NCBI GenBank assembly: GCA_031629035.1
Contig: JAVLUG010000009.1
Span: forward strand, 1 to 64,000
Reading direction: 5' to 3'
DNA: 64,000 nucleotides
Source: MVYY01 sp012517575
Lineage (GTDB): Bacteria; Bacteroidota; Bacteroidia; Bacteroidales; Paludibacteraceae
Shown here: piece by piece, positions 54,392 to 63,129 of the stretch
Layout of the letters: the number at the start of each line of letters is the position of its first letter
Position numbering within the stretch: position 1 is the first letter of the stretch
The notes under the pieces: generated by a model
Seen by the model: the letters and a program-made list of their open reading frames with translations, nothing else
Database searches by the model: none
Told to the model about the DNA's origin: nothing
Translations under genes and position numbers: made by a program

Positions 54392-55090
54392 TCATTTGTA
54401 TTTTTTCAGCATTTCCAGTAATTCCTTTGACCCTTCGCCGGCACCTTTTTTTATAACTGTTAAGTTATGCGAAGTTAGGTTCACTTCTTTCGGATCGATT
54501 AAAAATATGGGTGTGCCGGGTTTTACGTAATGAATTAATCCGGCTGCCGGATACACTTGCATGGATGTGCCAATGATAACAAAAATATCGGCTTCTCCCA
54601 CAATTTCAATGGCTTTTTCTATTTCCGGCACAGGTTCTCCAAACCAAACAATGTGTGGCCGCAATTGGTATCCTTTTGGACATTTATCGCCGACGTGAAT
54701 TTCGGGATGATCAGGACTCAATTCATAAACTTCCTGACCTAGCCCGGTGGAACGAACTTTCATTAATTCGCCATGTAAGTGAATTACATTACTGCTTCCG
54801 GCTCTTTCATGCAAATTATCCACATTTTGAGTAATTATGTGCACTTCAAAATCTTTTTCCAGCTCGGCCAAGGCTTTGTGCGCGGCATTGGGTTGGGCAG
54901 CCAATAGCTGTTTGCGGCGTTCGTTATAAAAGTTTAGCACCATCTCGGGATTTCGCATAAATCCTTCAGGTGTGGCCACATCTTCCACTCTGTGTTGTTC
55001 CCAAAGTCCGCCGGCATCTCTGAAAGTCGAAAGCCCACTTTCGGCGCTTATACCTGCTCCGGTCAAAACGGCTATTTTTTTCTTTTTCAT
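54392..55090 (-). CDS. Sirtuin, NAD-dependent protein deacylase
   Basis: 232 residues, class III sirtuin (CobB/SIRT5-like). NAD motifs GAGISAESGLSTFRDAGGLW and ITQNVDNLHERAGS, catalytic His in HLHGELMKVR, and IVWFGEPVP. The region that normally carries the zinc-binding cysteines has only one Cys (DKCPKG), so the structural zinc is probably absent, as in other Bacteroidota homologues. It removes acetyl and perhaps succinyl groups from lysines. Confidence 0.93.
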   Translation of the reverse strand: MKKKKIAVLTGAGISAESGLSTFRDAGGLWEQHRVEDVATPEGFMRNPEMVLNFYNERRKQLLAAQPNAAHKALAELEKDFEVHIITQNVDNLHERAGSSNVIHLHGELMKVRSTGLGQEVYELSPDHPEIHVGDKCPKGYQLRPHIVWFGEPVPEIEKAIEIVGEADIFVIIGTSMQVYPAAGLIHYVKPGTPIFLIDPKEVNLTSHNLTVIKKGAGEGSKELLEMLKKYK

Positions 55091-55190
55091 GATTGATAAT
55101 ATTCTTTATGCGTGATATTTTTTATGACAACCAATCAATTGGCATTTACCTAAATTTCAATAATTTTTTTCTTGTTTTCGGAATATTTTT

Positions 55191-56267
55191 TCAGATTTTT
55201 TCCAATAAAAATAAATATTCATAATGTCGGTTCTCCTGACGAATCCATTCGTTTGTCCATCGCATGTTTGCCATCACATTTTTCCGATAGTCTATTTCCA
55301 AAGCTTTCAGAAGTTTACCTGTAGAGGAGATAATATTCATCAGTTCTTCTTTTTCGGTTCTTCCACCTGAGCTGTACGAGAGCAAAATGTAATGAGCATG
55401 GGTTTCTTCTATCAGTTTTTTCAAGGCTTCCATTGCCAAAAAATGTCCTTTTTCATTTTTTCTGTATTCTTCAAAAACTGACGACGTGGCCATATCTCTT
55501 GAGTCTTCTCGCCGATTTGCCTTCCCAAACAAAGGTGGATGGTCGTTCAATATGACAGTTTTCCAAATGTGATAATAGGATGCATAACGAATTCTGCTGG
55601 GTGGCATTTTTTGATTATTGGAACCATAAGGAGGATCAAAATATGCAAAATCAAATTGATTTTCGGCTATGGTTTGAAAAATATCCTGACGCAGGACACT
55701 GTTTGCAGAGCTTGTAGGAAAGCGGGCAGGAAGTGTCAATTTCAAATCGTGATAGGAGCGTGGCGACCATTCTGAGAGATAGGAAACATAATGTCCCAAC
55801 GTATTGTCCACTTTATCCAGTGCAAGAATCAGACTGGTCAGCAATACGCATTTATCTTCCCAAATGAGTTTCATCCGGTCAATTTCTTCACGAATGGCGT
55901 CTAGTTTTTGTGTGTTTTTTGTCTGAAACGGTCGCTTGGCGCTTGCTTCTTCGCTGCCATAATTTAGTGTGAACCAACCATCAAATCCGTTCAGGTTATT
56001 GAGATAATCGATGATTTCCTGATAATATTGGTCGGATGCTTGCGAAGTAAGGTAGCAGGTAGCGAAAACTTCCGACCACACCGAAATGTCGTTGGATGTA
56101 GTGGCGTAACCTTTTTGAGCAAAAGCCTGCGATACGCGCGTTGTTCCACTAAAGCCATCCAAAACCCGATTTACTCCCTTCAGTTCGGAAAGAATCTGAA
56201 GAATGCAGGGAATAAGTTTTAATTTAGAACCGGCATATTTAATTCCTTCTGTTTTAATGTTTTCCAT
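55191..56267 (-). CDS. D12-class DNA adenine methyltransferase, solitary
   Basis: 358 residues from ATG 56267. Motif X/I region KYAGSKLKLI and VLDGFSGTTRVSQAFAQKGY, catalytic DPPYGSNNQ near residue 218. Related to type II adenine methylases of the Dam/D12 class rather than to Dam itself. No restriction gene lies beside it; neighbours are a sirtuin and parE. It may be an orphan methylase or what is left of a restriction system. Recognition site unknown. Confidence 0.85.
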   Translation of the reverse strand: MENIKTEGIKYAGSKLKLIPCILQILSELKGVNRVLDGFSGTTRVSQAFAQKGYATTSNDISVWSEVFATCYLTSQASDQYYQEIIDYLNNLNGFDGWFTLNYGSEEASAKRPFQTKNTQKLDAIREEIDRMKLIWEDKCVLLTSLILALDKVDNTLGHYVSYLSEWSPRSYHDLKLTLPARFPTSSANSVLRQDIFQTIAENQFDFAYFDPPYGSNNQKMPPSRIRYASYYHIWKTVILNDHPPLFGKANRREDSRDMATSSVFEEYRKNEKGHFLAMEALKKLIEETHAHYILLSYSSGGRTEKEELMNIISSTGKLLKALEIDYRKNVMANMRWTNEWIRQENRHYEYLFLLEKI

Positions 56268-56520
56268 TGTCAACGAGTCATAGATTGTGCCAATGAAATT
56301 GAGCCAAACTAAAACAATTCGTCCAATAAATGTACTGTGCTTTGACCCTGTTTCATAGTGATATGTTCGATAAAAAATTTATGAACTTTTCTTCCTTATA
56401 TTGTCAAACTTCTCTCCCTATTTTTTTTACGAAATTTCATTGGAGACATTGCATTACAATCCCTACACTTAATACTCCAAACTCCTGACTTTTAACTTCG
56501 AAACTCTTTCCTAAATACTA

Positions 56521-58398
56521 TTATTCTGTTACCAATTCTTCTTCAACTTTATCTTCTTCAATGACGAGATTTTCTATGATAAAATTCTGACGTTCGCCGG
56601 TATTTTTTCCCATGTAAAATTCGAGTAATTCTGAAACTGCATCCTCTTTGCGCAATGAAACTTGTTCCAAGCGTATGTCTTTTCCGATAAAATTTTTAAA
56701 TTCATCGGGAGAGATTTCGCCCAAGCCTTTAAAACGCGTAATTTCGGCAGTAGTGCCCAATCGTTTAACAGCTGCTTTTTTTTCTTCTTCGGAATAACAG
56801 TAAATTTTTTCTTTTTTGTTACGAACCCTGAAAAGCGGTGTTTGCAAAATATACACATGTCCTTTTTTTATCAGTTCGGGGAAAAATTGGAGAAAAAAAG
56901 TAATAAGCAGCAAACGGATATGCATGCCATCAACATCAGCATCGGTAGCAACAATGATTTTGTTGTAGCGGAGGCCTTCGATGCCGTCTTCGATGTTGAG
57001 GGCAGCCTGCAACAGGTTGAATTCCTCATTTTCGTACACCACTTTCTTTGTCAAACCGAAGCTGTTCAGTGGTTTACCACGCAAACTGAAAACAGCCTGA
57101 GTATTGACATCGCGACTTTTTGTGATAGAACCACTGGCTGAATCGCCTTCGGTAATGAAAATAGACGATTCTTCAGCGCCGGGTTTCGATTCGTTGTAAT
57201 GAATGCGACAGTCGCGGAGTTTTTTATTATGCAGGCTTACTTTTTTAGAACGTTCGCGCGCCAATTTTGTAACGCCAGCTATGGCTTTTCTTTCCTTTTC
57301 CGAATCCTGAATTTTTTGGAGCAGAATTTCGGCTGTTTCAAGATTGCGATGGAGGTAATTGTCCAGTTCGGTTTTAATAAAATCAGAAATAAATTTATTG
57401 ACAGAGATTCCTCCCGGTGCAATGTCACGGGAACCGAGCTTGGTTTTGGTTTGCGATTCAAAAACAGGTTCTTCAACATTGACGGCGATAGCAGCAACTA
57501 TCCCATTGCGAATATCGGTATATTCCATGTTTTTGGAATTAAATTCCTTAATGGTTTTTGCTACAGCTTCGCGAAAAGCACTTTGATGGGTTCCGCCTTG
57601 TGTGGTGTGCTGTCCGTTAACAAACGAATAATATTCTTCTCCGTACTGGTCGCAATGGGTAAAGGCAACTTCAATATCTTCTCCTTTCAGATGAATGATA
57701 GGATAAAGTGCCGGCACAGTCATATTTTCATTCAATAAATCGGTTAATCCATTTCGGGAAGTAATTTTTTTGCCGTTGTATACAATGGTAAGTCCCGTAT
57801 TAAGATAAACATAATTTCGGAGCATGGTTTCCACTACTTCGTCGCGGTATTCGTATCCGTCAAACATTTCGTGATCGGGAGTGAAAGTGATCAGTGTTCC
57901 GCGTTCGGCATCCGATTCAATGATACCGCTATCGAAAGTAAGTTTGCCTTTTTCAAATACTGCTTTTCTGGTTTGTCCTTCTCTGAAACTTTGTGCCATG
58001 AATTTTTCCGACAGGGCATTTACCGCTTTTGTTCCAACGCCATTTAATCCAACCGATTTTTTAAAGGCTTTGGAATCGTATTTTCCACCGGTGTTCATTA
58101 TCGAAACGGCTTCTATCATTTTTCCCAACGGAATACCACGACCGAAGTCGCGTACCTGTACCACATCGTTTTCGATTAGAACCTCGATTGTTTTTCCCGC
58201 TCCCATGCGGAATTCATCAATGCAGTTGTCCATAACTTCCTTTAGCAGGACGTAAATTCCATCGTCGGCATGTGAGCCGTCTCCGAGTTTTCCAATGTAC
58301 ATGCCAGGGCGGCGACGGATATGTTCCAGTCCTTCCAGCGTAATAATATTGCTGTCACCATATTCTGTCAACACTTCTTTTTCAACAGTTTCTTCCAT
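56521..58398 (-). CDS. parE: DNA topoisomerase IV subunit B
   Basis: 625 residues. GHKL ATPase (MDNCIDEF, GRGIPLG, GLNGVGTKAVNALS), transducer domain, then Toprim with EGDSASGS and DADVDG. The short length without a GyrB insertion, and the FTHCDQYGEEYYSFVNGQHT segment, favour ParE over GyrB. Decatenates chromosomes together with ParC, which is not in the window. Promoter element TAGATTTG at 58442-58449. Confidence 0.9.
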   Translation of the reverse strand: MEETVEKEVLTEYGDSNIITLEGLEHIRRRPGMYIGKLGDGSHADDGIYVLLKEVMDNCIDEFRMGAGKTIEVLIENDVVQVRDFGRGIPLGKMIEAVSIMNTGGKYDSKAFKKSVGLNGVGTKAVNALSEKFMAQSFREGQTRKAVFEKGKLTFDSGIIESDAERGTLITFTPDHEMFDGYEYRDEVVETMLRNYVYLNTGLTIVYNGKKITSRNGLTDLLNENMTVPALYPIIHLKGEDIEVAFTHCDQYGEEYYSFVNGQHTTQGGTHQSAFREAVAKTIKEFNSKNMEYTDIRNGIVAAIAVNVEEPVFESQTKTKLGSRDIAPGGISVNKFISDFIKTELDNYLHRNLETAEILLQKIQDSEKERKAIAGVTKLARERSKKVSLHNKKLRDCRIHYNESKPGAEESSIFITEGDSASGSITKSRDVNTQAVFSLRGKPLNSFGLTKKVVYENEEFNLLQAALNIEDGIEGLRYNKIIVATDADVDGMHIRLLLITFFLQFFPELIKKGHVYILQTPLFRVRNKKEKIYCYSEEEKKAAVKRLGTTAEITRFKGLGEISPDEFKNFIGKDIRLEQVSLRKEDAVSELLEFYMGKNTGERQNFIIENLVIEEDKVEEELVTE

Positions 58399-58441
58399 AT
58401 TTCGATTGAATAGATTTTAAAATAATTTATGAACCAATGTA

Positions 58442-58449
58442 CAAATCTA
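58442..58449 (-). promoter_or_regulatory. parE promoter -7 element
   Basis: On the minus strand TAGATTTG matches TAnnTTTG, 44 nt before the parE start and just past the end of the EnvC-like gene. Confidence 0.45.
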
Positions 58450-58462
58450 ACCATTTTTTGTT

Positions 58463-59749
58463 TTATCGTGCGAGCCATTTTTCAGGATTCAACAAATTCT
58501 TGTTTTTCCATATTTGAAAATAAAGCTCGGTTTTGTTGTCTTTTTCGCTATCGGTAAAGATTTTTCCGACTGCTTGTTTGGTCGAAACCTTTTCGCCGAT
58601 TCTTACGTAAATGTCCGTTAAGTTGGCATAAACAGTACGATATTCGCCATGTTGAATGATAACGGCATTGTTGCTGCCGGGCACCGAAAACCGCTGTGTA
58701 ACTACGCCATCAAAAACTGCTCTTGCTGTGCTGTTGGCAGGCGTTTGAATGTAAATTCCCTTGTTGTTGGTTGTAACATGTTTTAATATGGGGTGAGGTT
58801 GAACGCCATAACGTCCACTGATAAAACCGTTGCTAACAGGCCATGGCAAACGACCGGCATTTTTCTCGAAATTGCCCGACAGTAAAGCTTCTTCTTTTGT
58901 AAGAGTCAAAACCTGCGCAGGGGAACCTGATTTTTTCTGGGTTTTGGTTGAAGACTTACCTTTTTCCGCTTTTTGTCTTAATTGTGCTTCAGCGGCTCTT
59001 TTAGCTTCAGCTTTTCGAATTTCTTCGGCAATAAGATATTCTATTCTTTTGTTCAGTTCGTTTGCTTTCTTTTGTTGAGCGTTGAGTTCCTTACGCAGAT
59101 TTTTTTCCTTTTTTTGAAGATCGGTAAGCACAATTTTTTCCTTTTTTTGCTCTTGCGAAAGTTTATTTGTTTCTACTTCCTTTTGTTTTACCACTTCGGT
59201 GAGCTTATTCTTGTGCCGCGATATACTGTCGTTTTTTTGTTCAATTTGAGCCTTCACTTTTTCAATTTCATTAACTTGTTGCTTCCGGTAGTCGCTGTAT
59301 TCTTTTAGGTAGCGAAGGCGTCTTACCGACTGGTCGAAAGTTTCGGCCGAAAGAACAAACATGATTTTTGAATAAATACTTCGATTGATGTATGCTTCCT
59401 GTACCAGTTTAGCGTAATCTTTTTTTAAGTTTTCCAAACGTCTTTCTAACTGTCTCACTTCCTGACTCAGAGACTGCATTTCCACGTCCAACTGTGAAAT
59501 TTCTGTACTCATTGTTTTTATCAGACGCTTCCGTTCGCCAATATTTTTATTGATAAGGGTGAGTTTGTTTAACGAACTTTTCTGCGATTTTTTTGTTTCG
59601 TTCAGCATTTTGCTGGTCGCTTCGAGTTTTTGCAGTGTTTGTTTACGTTCTTCTTCCAATTGTTTGACGTTCTGCGCCGAGAGTAGTTGTATCCCTGAGC
59701 AGGCAAAGACAAATATTAAGAAAAATTGAATCAGATAAGTACGAAACAT
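58463..59749 (-). CDS. EnvC-like murein hydrolase activator, degenerate LytM domain
   Basis: 428 residues: signal peptide (QFFLIFVFACSGIQLLSAQ), a coiled coil of about 220 residues (Lys/Glu/Gln-rich, ~27-250), a Ser/Lys linker, and a C-terminal LytM/M23 domain (~295-428). The catalytic positions are replaced: GIYI where active enzymes have the G-x-D ligand, and LYFQIW for the HxH. It is thus probably not a peptidase but an activator of amidases in daughter-cell separation, like EnvC. Last gene of the dut-TPR-DUF4292 operon, an order conserved in Bacteroidota. Confidence 0.88.
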   Translation of the reverse strand: MFRTYLIQFFLIFVFACSGIQLLSAQNVKQLEEERKQTLQKLEATSKMLNETKKSQKSSLNKLTLINKNIGERKRLIKTMSTEISQLDVEMQSLSQEVRQLERRLENLKKDYAKLVQEAYINRSIYSKIMFVLSAETFDQSVRRLRYLKEYSDYRKQQVNEIEKVKAQIEQKNDSISRHKNKLTEVVKQKEVETNKLSQEQKKEKIVLTDLQKKEKNLRKELNAQQKKANELNKRIEYLIAEEIRKAEAKRAAEAQLRQKAEKGKSSTKTQKKSGSPAQVLTLTKEEALLSGNFEKNAGRLPWPVSNGFISGRYGVQPHPILKHVTTNNKGIYIQTPANSTARAVFDGVVTQRFSVPGSNNAVIIQHGEYRTVYANLTDIYVRIGEKVSTKQAVGKIFTDSEKDNKTELYFQIWKNKNLLNPEKWLAR

Positions 59750-59798
59750 TTTACGAAATTATTATAATGAATAGAATATCAAATTATTAAATTGCATT

Positions 59799-60596
59799 TT
59801 ATTTTTTGAACAATTGGTCAAATGATCCTTTTTTGAAACGTCTGATATCTGTTGTAGAAAATTGAACCGGCTGGTTAAATTTTATTTTCTCAATGGTTAC
59901 ACTGGAAGTATTTTGACTTTTTAATCCTTTGGAAACAATGGAAACTTTTCGGGGAAAAATGACGCCATCTACCACATCGAAGTTATCGTAGTCAAATTCA
60001 AACTCAAAATTATGGAGTTTGTCTTTCAACAAAACTTTTTTAATTTTAAAATCGGGCAATATTTCCATTTGCTGTTTCAGCAGTTCATTTTCAAACCCGA
60101 AATTGATTACTTCGGTAGTTACCGATAGGAGCTGACAACTTTTTTCTGTTTGTGCCGAAAGGCAAAAATATCGGTCAGTAAGCATGGCCTGCAAGTCGAA
60201 AAAGTTGACCGGAAATCCCAGATGATTGGCAATAAATAGATAATCGGCCGTGTAATAAGTTTGATTGATTTTGTCGTAAAGAGTAATTTTATCGGGAGTC
60301 AACTCGACTTTGAAAAGCTCCATGCCAAAAAACGGCTGAATGGAAATGTTAATTGCCGAGTCCTTTTTCATTGTCATTGAAGAAGTTACATTAAATTCCC
60401 GATCATTCATTTTCAGGTAAATACTCATTTTTTTGATTTCGGCAGTTTGAATATTGTCCAATGTTTTCAGCTGTTCGATAACTTTTTCGGTGGTCAACTT
60501 TTGTGGAAAATAGGTAGGCTGCTCCATCATTTTTTTTGTTTTACAGGAACTGAGCAGTATCAATATCATTAGAAAAATACTAAGACGTTTTTTCAT
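59799..60596 (-). CDS. DUF4292 family lipoprotein
   Basis: 265 residues from ATG 60596, which gives a clean lipoprotein signal (SIFLMILILLSSC). The mature part is a LolA/LolB-like beta fold (FFGMELFKVELTPDKITLYD, FDNFDVVDGVIFPRKV). Family DUF4292 of Bacteroidota; a role in lipoprotein handling or outer membrane maintenance is inferred from fold and operon. 40 nt after the TPR gene. Confidence 0.85.
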   Translation of the reverse strand: MKKRLSIFLMILILLSSCKTKKMMEQPTYFPQKLTTEKVIEQLKTLDNIQTAEIKKMSIYLKMNDREFNVTSSMTMKKDSAINISIQPFFGMELFKVELTPDKITLYDKINQTYYTADYLFIANHLGFPVNFFDLQAMLTDRYFCLSAQTEKSCQLLSVTTEVINFGFENELLKQQMEILPDFKIKKVLLKDKLHNFEFEFDYDNFDVVDGVIFPRKVSIVSKGLKSQNTSSVTIEKIKFNQPVQFSTTDIRRFKKGSFDQLFKK

Positions 60597-60636
60597 AGAC
60601 TTGTAACTTTTGGAAGAAAATTTTTTGCAAATTTCG

Positions 60637-62403
60637 TTATTTGTTTTGACGATCGAAACCCTTGTTTTCAATTTTTTGTTTCAATTCTTCTGTTTTATTT
60701 CCGAGTTCGTAAGATTTTTTCCACATTTCCAGCGCTTTTTCGTCATTGCCTCCATACATCCAGAGTATATCGCCGTAGTGCTCGTAAATTACGCCGTTGT
60801 CCTGTTCATCTTTCAGGTTGTCAATAGCCCGTTCGATGTAAAATTTTGCCAGCGAATAATTCCCTTGTTGGTACAAAATCCATGCATAAGTATCGAGAAA
60901 TGTGGCATTGTTGGGTTCTTTTTCCACTGTTTTGGCGCTCATTCTTTCAGCTTTTTTCAAATCCCTTTTTTCCAGCGAAAGATAATACGCATAATTATTC
61001 ATTACGTAAACATTTTCAGGATTGGCTTTCAGCGATTCTTCGTAAGCAATAAAGGCAGAATCCTTTTGGCCAATTTTGGAATAAATGTCTCCCAATTGGG
61101 CATACACATCGCTTTTCAGTGCTTTTTGTTCGTCCTTGATATACAACAAAGCTTTTTGTGTACTTTGCAGCGAAGCCTGAATGTTGTTCAATTGATACAA
61201 AGCAATTCCCTGATAAAAGTACAACATGGGCTCTTCAGGCAAGACTTCAATAGCGCGTTGAGTAGTAGCATAAACTTTTTCAAAATTCTTTTCGCTCCAA
61301 TATATTTGTATAAGTTTTATCCATGTTTGCTGATTTTTTGGATTGATATTCAACATGGTTTCCAGTTCAGATATGGCTTCCGGGATTTGTTTTCGGTATT
61401 CTAAGAACAAAGCATAGTAACCATGAACCTGTTCTTCCAAGGGATATCTGTCCACTAGAAGTTTGAAAAGTGCTTCTGTTTCGTCGAGTTTTTCGTTGTC
61501 TTTTATCAGGTTGTCAATGTATTGTCCCAGAATTTCTATTTTGGTGTCCACGTCCAACTGCTCGTTTTTTAAAGCACTGACAATGGCTTCCATGGCTTTT
61601 TCGGGCTGATTGACTTTCTTATAATATTCCGAAAGAGAAACATAGACGAAAGGATTCTGTGGCTCTTCCTTCAATATCTGTTCATAAATAGCAAAAGCTT
61701 GCTCAGGATTGTTTTGTTGAAGGTAAATATCACCCCGCAAAACCTTGTAGCGATTTTCTGTAGGATATTTTTCAATCAGACGGTCAATTTCGGCTATTGC
61801 TTTTTTTATCTTATTCTGCTGAGCATAAAGTCCGAATTTAGCAAAAGAAATATTTTCTTCGATACCGGTCAGGTTTTCGAGTTGGTTGTAGGCATCAATG
61901 GCTTTGTCAATGTTGCCGGCAGCTTTGTATAATTGGGCAAGTGTAGAATAAATTTCTTCTTTTTGAGGATAAATCTTTTGTACAGCATTGGCTAAAGCGA
62001 TGGCTTCTTCCCAATTTTTCTGCTGTGAATAGATGTTGAGCAATGTCATGCTATACCACCAATTCGTCGGTTGCAGTTCAACTGCCTTTTTCAATGCTTT
62101 CATGGCCGGTTCAATTAGCCCGGCATTAACATAGAGCACCCCCAGTTGCGATTGTACTTCCGCATCCAGTGAATCAATCTGTCGGCAAAAGAGAAAAGTT
62201 TCCATTGCCTCGTCGAGTTGCAAATTATTTTTTAGCCGGAGGGCTTCGTAAAAATAGTAATCAAATTGACTTTGCTGTTCGGGTGTCAGTCTACTTGCCT
62301 GAATATTATGCTGTTGTGTAACTGTTTTCCTTGTAGAAGAACAGGAAATTGCCATAAAACAGAGAAAAATCAATACCGGAAAGAAAAATATTTTTTTTTG
62401 CAT
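60637..62403 (-). CDS. TPR-repeat lipoprotein
   Basis: 588 residues from ATG 62403 (ATG 62421 is also possible). Lipoprotein signal FFFPVLIFLCFMAISC. The remainder is a chain of about 14 tetratricopeptide repeats (for example AYNQLENLTGIEENISFAK, NPFVYVSLSEYYKKVNQPEK, AFIAYEESLKANPENVYVMN). A scaffold on the periplasmic face or at the outer membrane. Conserved neighbour of dut and DUF4292. Confidence 0.9.
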   Translation of the reverse strand: MQKKIFFFPVLIFLCFMAISCSSTRKTVTQQHNIQASRLTPEQQSQFDYYFYEALRLKNNLQLDEAMETFLFCRQIDSLDAEVQSQLGVLYVNAGLIEPAMKALKKAVELQPTNWWYSMTLLNIYSQQKNWEEAIALANAVQKIYPQKEEIYSTLAQLYKAAGNIDKAIDAYNQLENLTGIEENISFAKFGLYAQQNKIKKAIAEIDRLIEKYPTENRYKVLRGDIYLQQNNPEQAFAIYEQILKEEPQNPFVYVSLSEYYKKVNQPEKAMEAIVSALKNEQLDVDTKIEILGQYIDNLIKDNEKLDETEALFKLLVDRYPLEEQVHGYYALFLEYRKQIPEAISELETMLNINPKNQQTWIKLIQIYWSEKNFEKVYATTQRAIEVLPEEPMLYFYQGIALYQLNNIQASLQSTQKALLYIKDEQKALKSDVYAQLGDIYSKIGQKDSAFIAYEESLKANPENVYVMNNYAYYLSLEKRDLKKAERMSAKTVEKEPNNATFLDTYAWILYQQGNYSLAKFYIERAIDNLKDEQDNGVIYEHYGDILWMYGGNDEKALEMWKKSYELGNKTEELKQKIENKGFDRQNK

Positions 62404-62480
62404 GAAAAAATGTTTTTGCATGTTTTCTTTTGGATAATAATTGGATCAGTTCAAATTTCTACATTTTCTTTTTTTAAAAT

Positions 62481-62912
62481 TTATCGCCCCGTGTGCCCAA
62501 AGCCGCCATTTCCCCGATCAGTCTCGTTGAGGGTTTCCACTTCCACCCATTCGGCATGTTCATGCGAAGCAATTACCATTTGACATATCCGCTCGCCATC
62601 GTTTATCACAAAGTCCTCATTGGAAAGATTGATCAGAATGATACAGATTTCGCCGCGGTAGTCGGCATCAATAGTGCCGGGAGAATTGAGCACCGTAACG
62701 CCGTGCTTAATCGCCAGTCCGCTGCGAGGGCGTATTTGTGCTTCATATCCTTCGGGTAACTCGATAAAAAGTCCCGTCGGAATCAATTTTCTTTCCAAAG
62801 GTTTTAAAATTATCGGCTCGTCGATGTTGGCACGTAAATCCATTCCAGCAGAAAGCAAGGTGGCGTACTTTGGCAGTGGATGTTTCGAAAGGTTGACAAT
62901 TTTTATTTTCAT
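62481..62912 (-). CDS. dut: dUTP diphosphatase
   Basis: Hydrolyses dUTP to dUMP and pyrophosphate, keeping uracil out of DNA. 143 residues, trimeric family. Motifs: AGMDLRANID (1), RPRSGLAIKHG (2), GTIDADYRGEI (3), NDGERICQMVI (4) and the C-terminal GNGGFGHTG (5). First gene of the envelope operon. A TTCAGTT/AACTGAA palindrome lies 17 nt upstream. Confidence 0.97.
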   Translation of the reverse strand: MKIKIVNLSKHPLPKYATLLSAGMDLRANIDEPIILKPLERKLIPTGLFIELPEGYEAQIRPRSGLAIKHGVTVLNSPGTIDADYRGEICIILINLSNEDFVINDGERICQMVIASHEHAEWVEVETLNETDRGNGGFGHTGR

Positions 62913-62928
62913 CTAAAAAAGTTTTTTG

Positions 62929-62943
62929 TTCAGTTCAACTGAA
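62929..62943. promoter_or_regulatory. Operator-like palindrome before dut
   Basis: TTCAGTT, C, AACTGAA: perfect 7-bp arms 17-31 nt before the dut ATG. Size and place fit a dimeric repressor site, but no protein can be named. Confidence 0.35.
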
Positions 62944-63129
62944 TCCGTATTTTGTAAAAAAGTTGGCAAAAAAATATTTAGGCTTCGAACCTTTGTATTC
63001 GGTCTGTTCACCCATTATTTGTGTTTATTTCGGAATTTTTTTATTCTTCCATAATTTTTTTTGCTTACCCATGGGTTTATCACCAAGTGTTCTTAAATTT
63101 CGCTTTGTTAAAAAAATATCCGACCCCAC

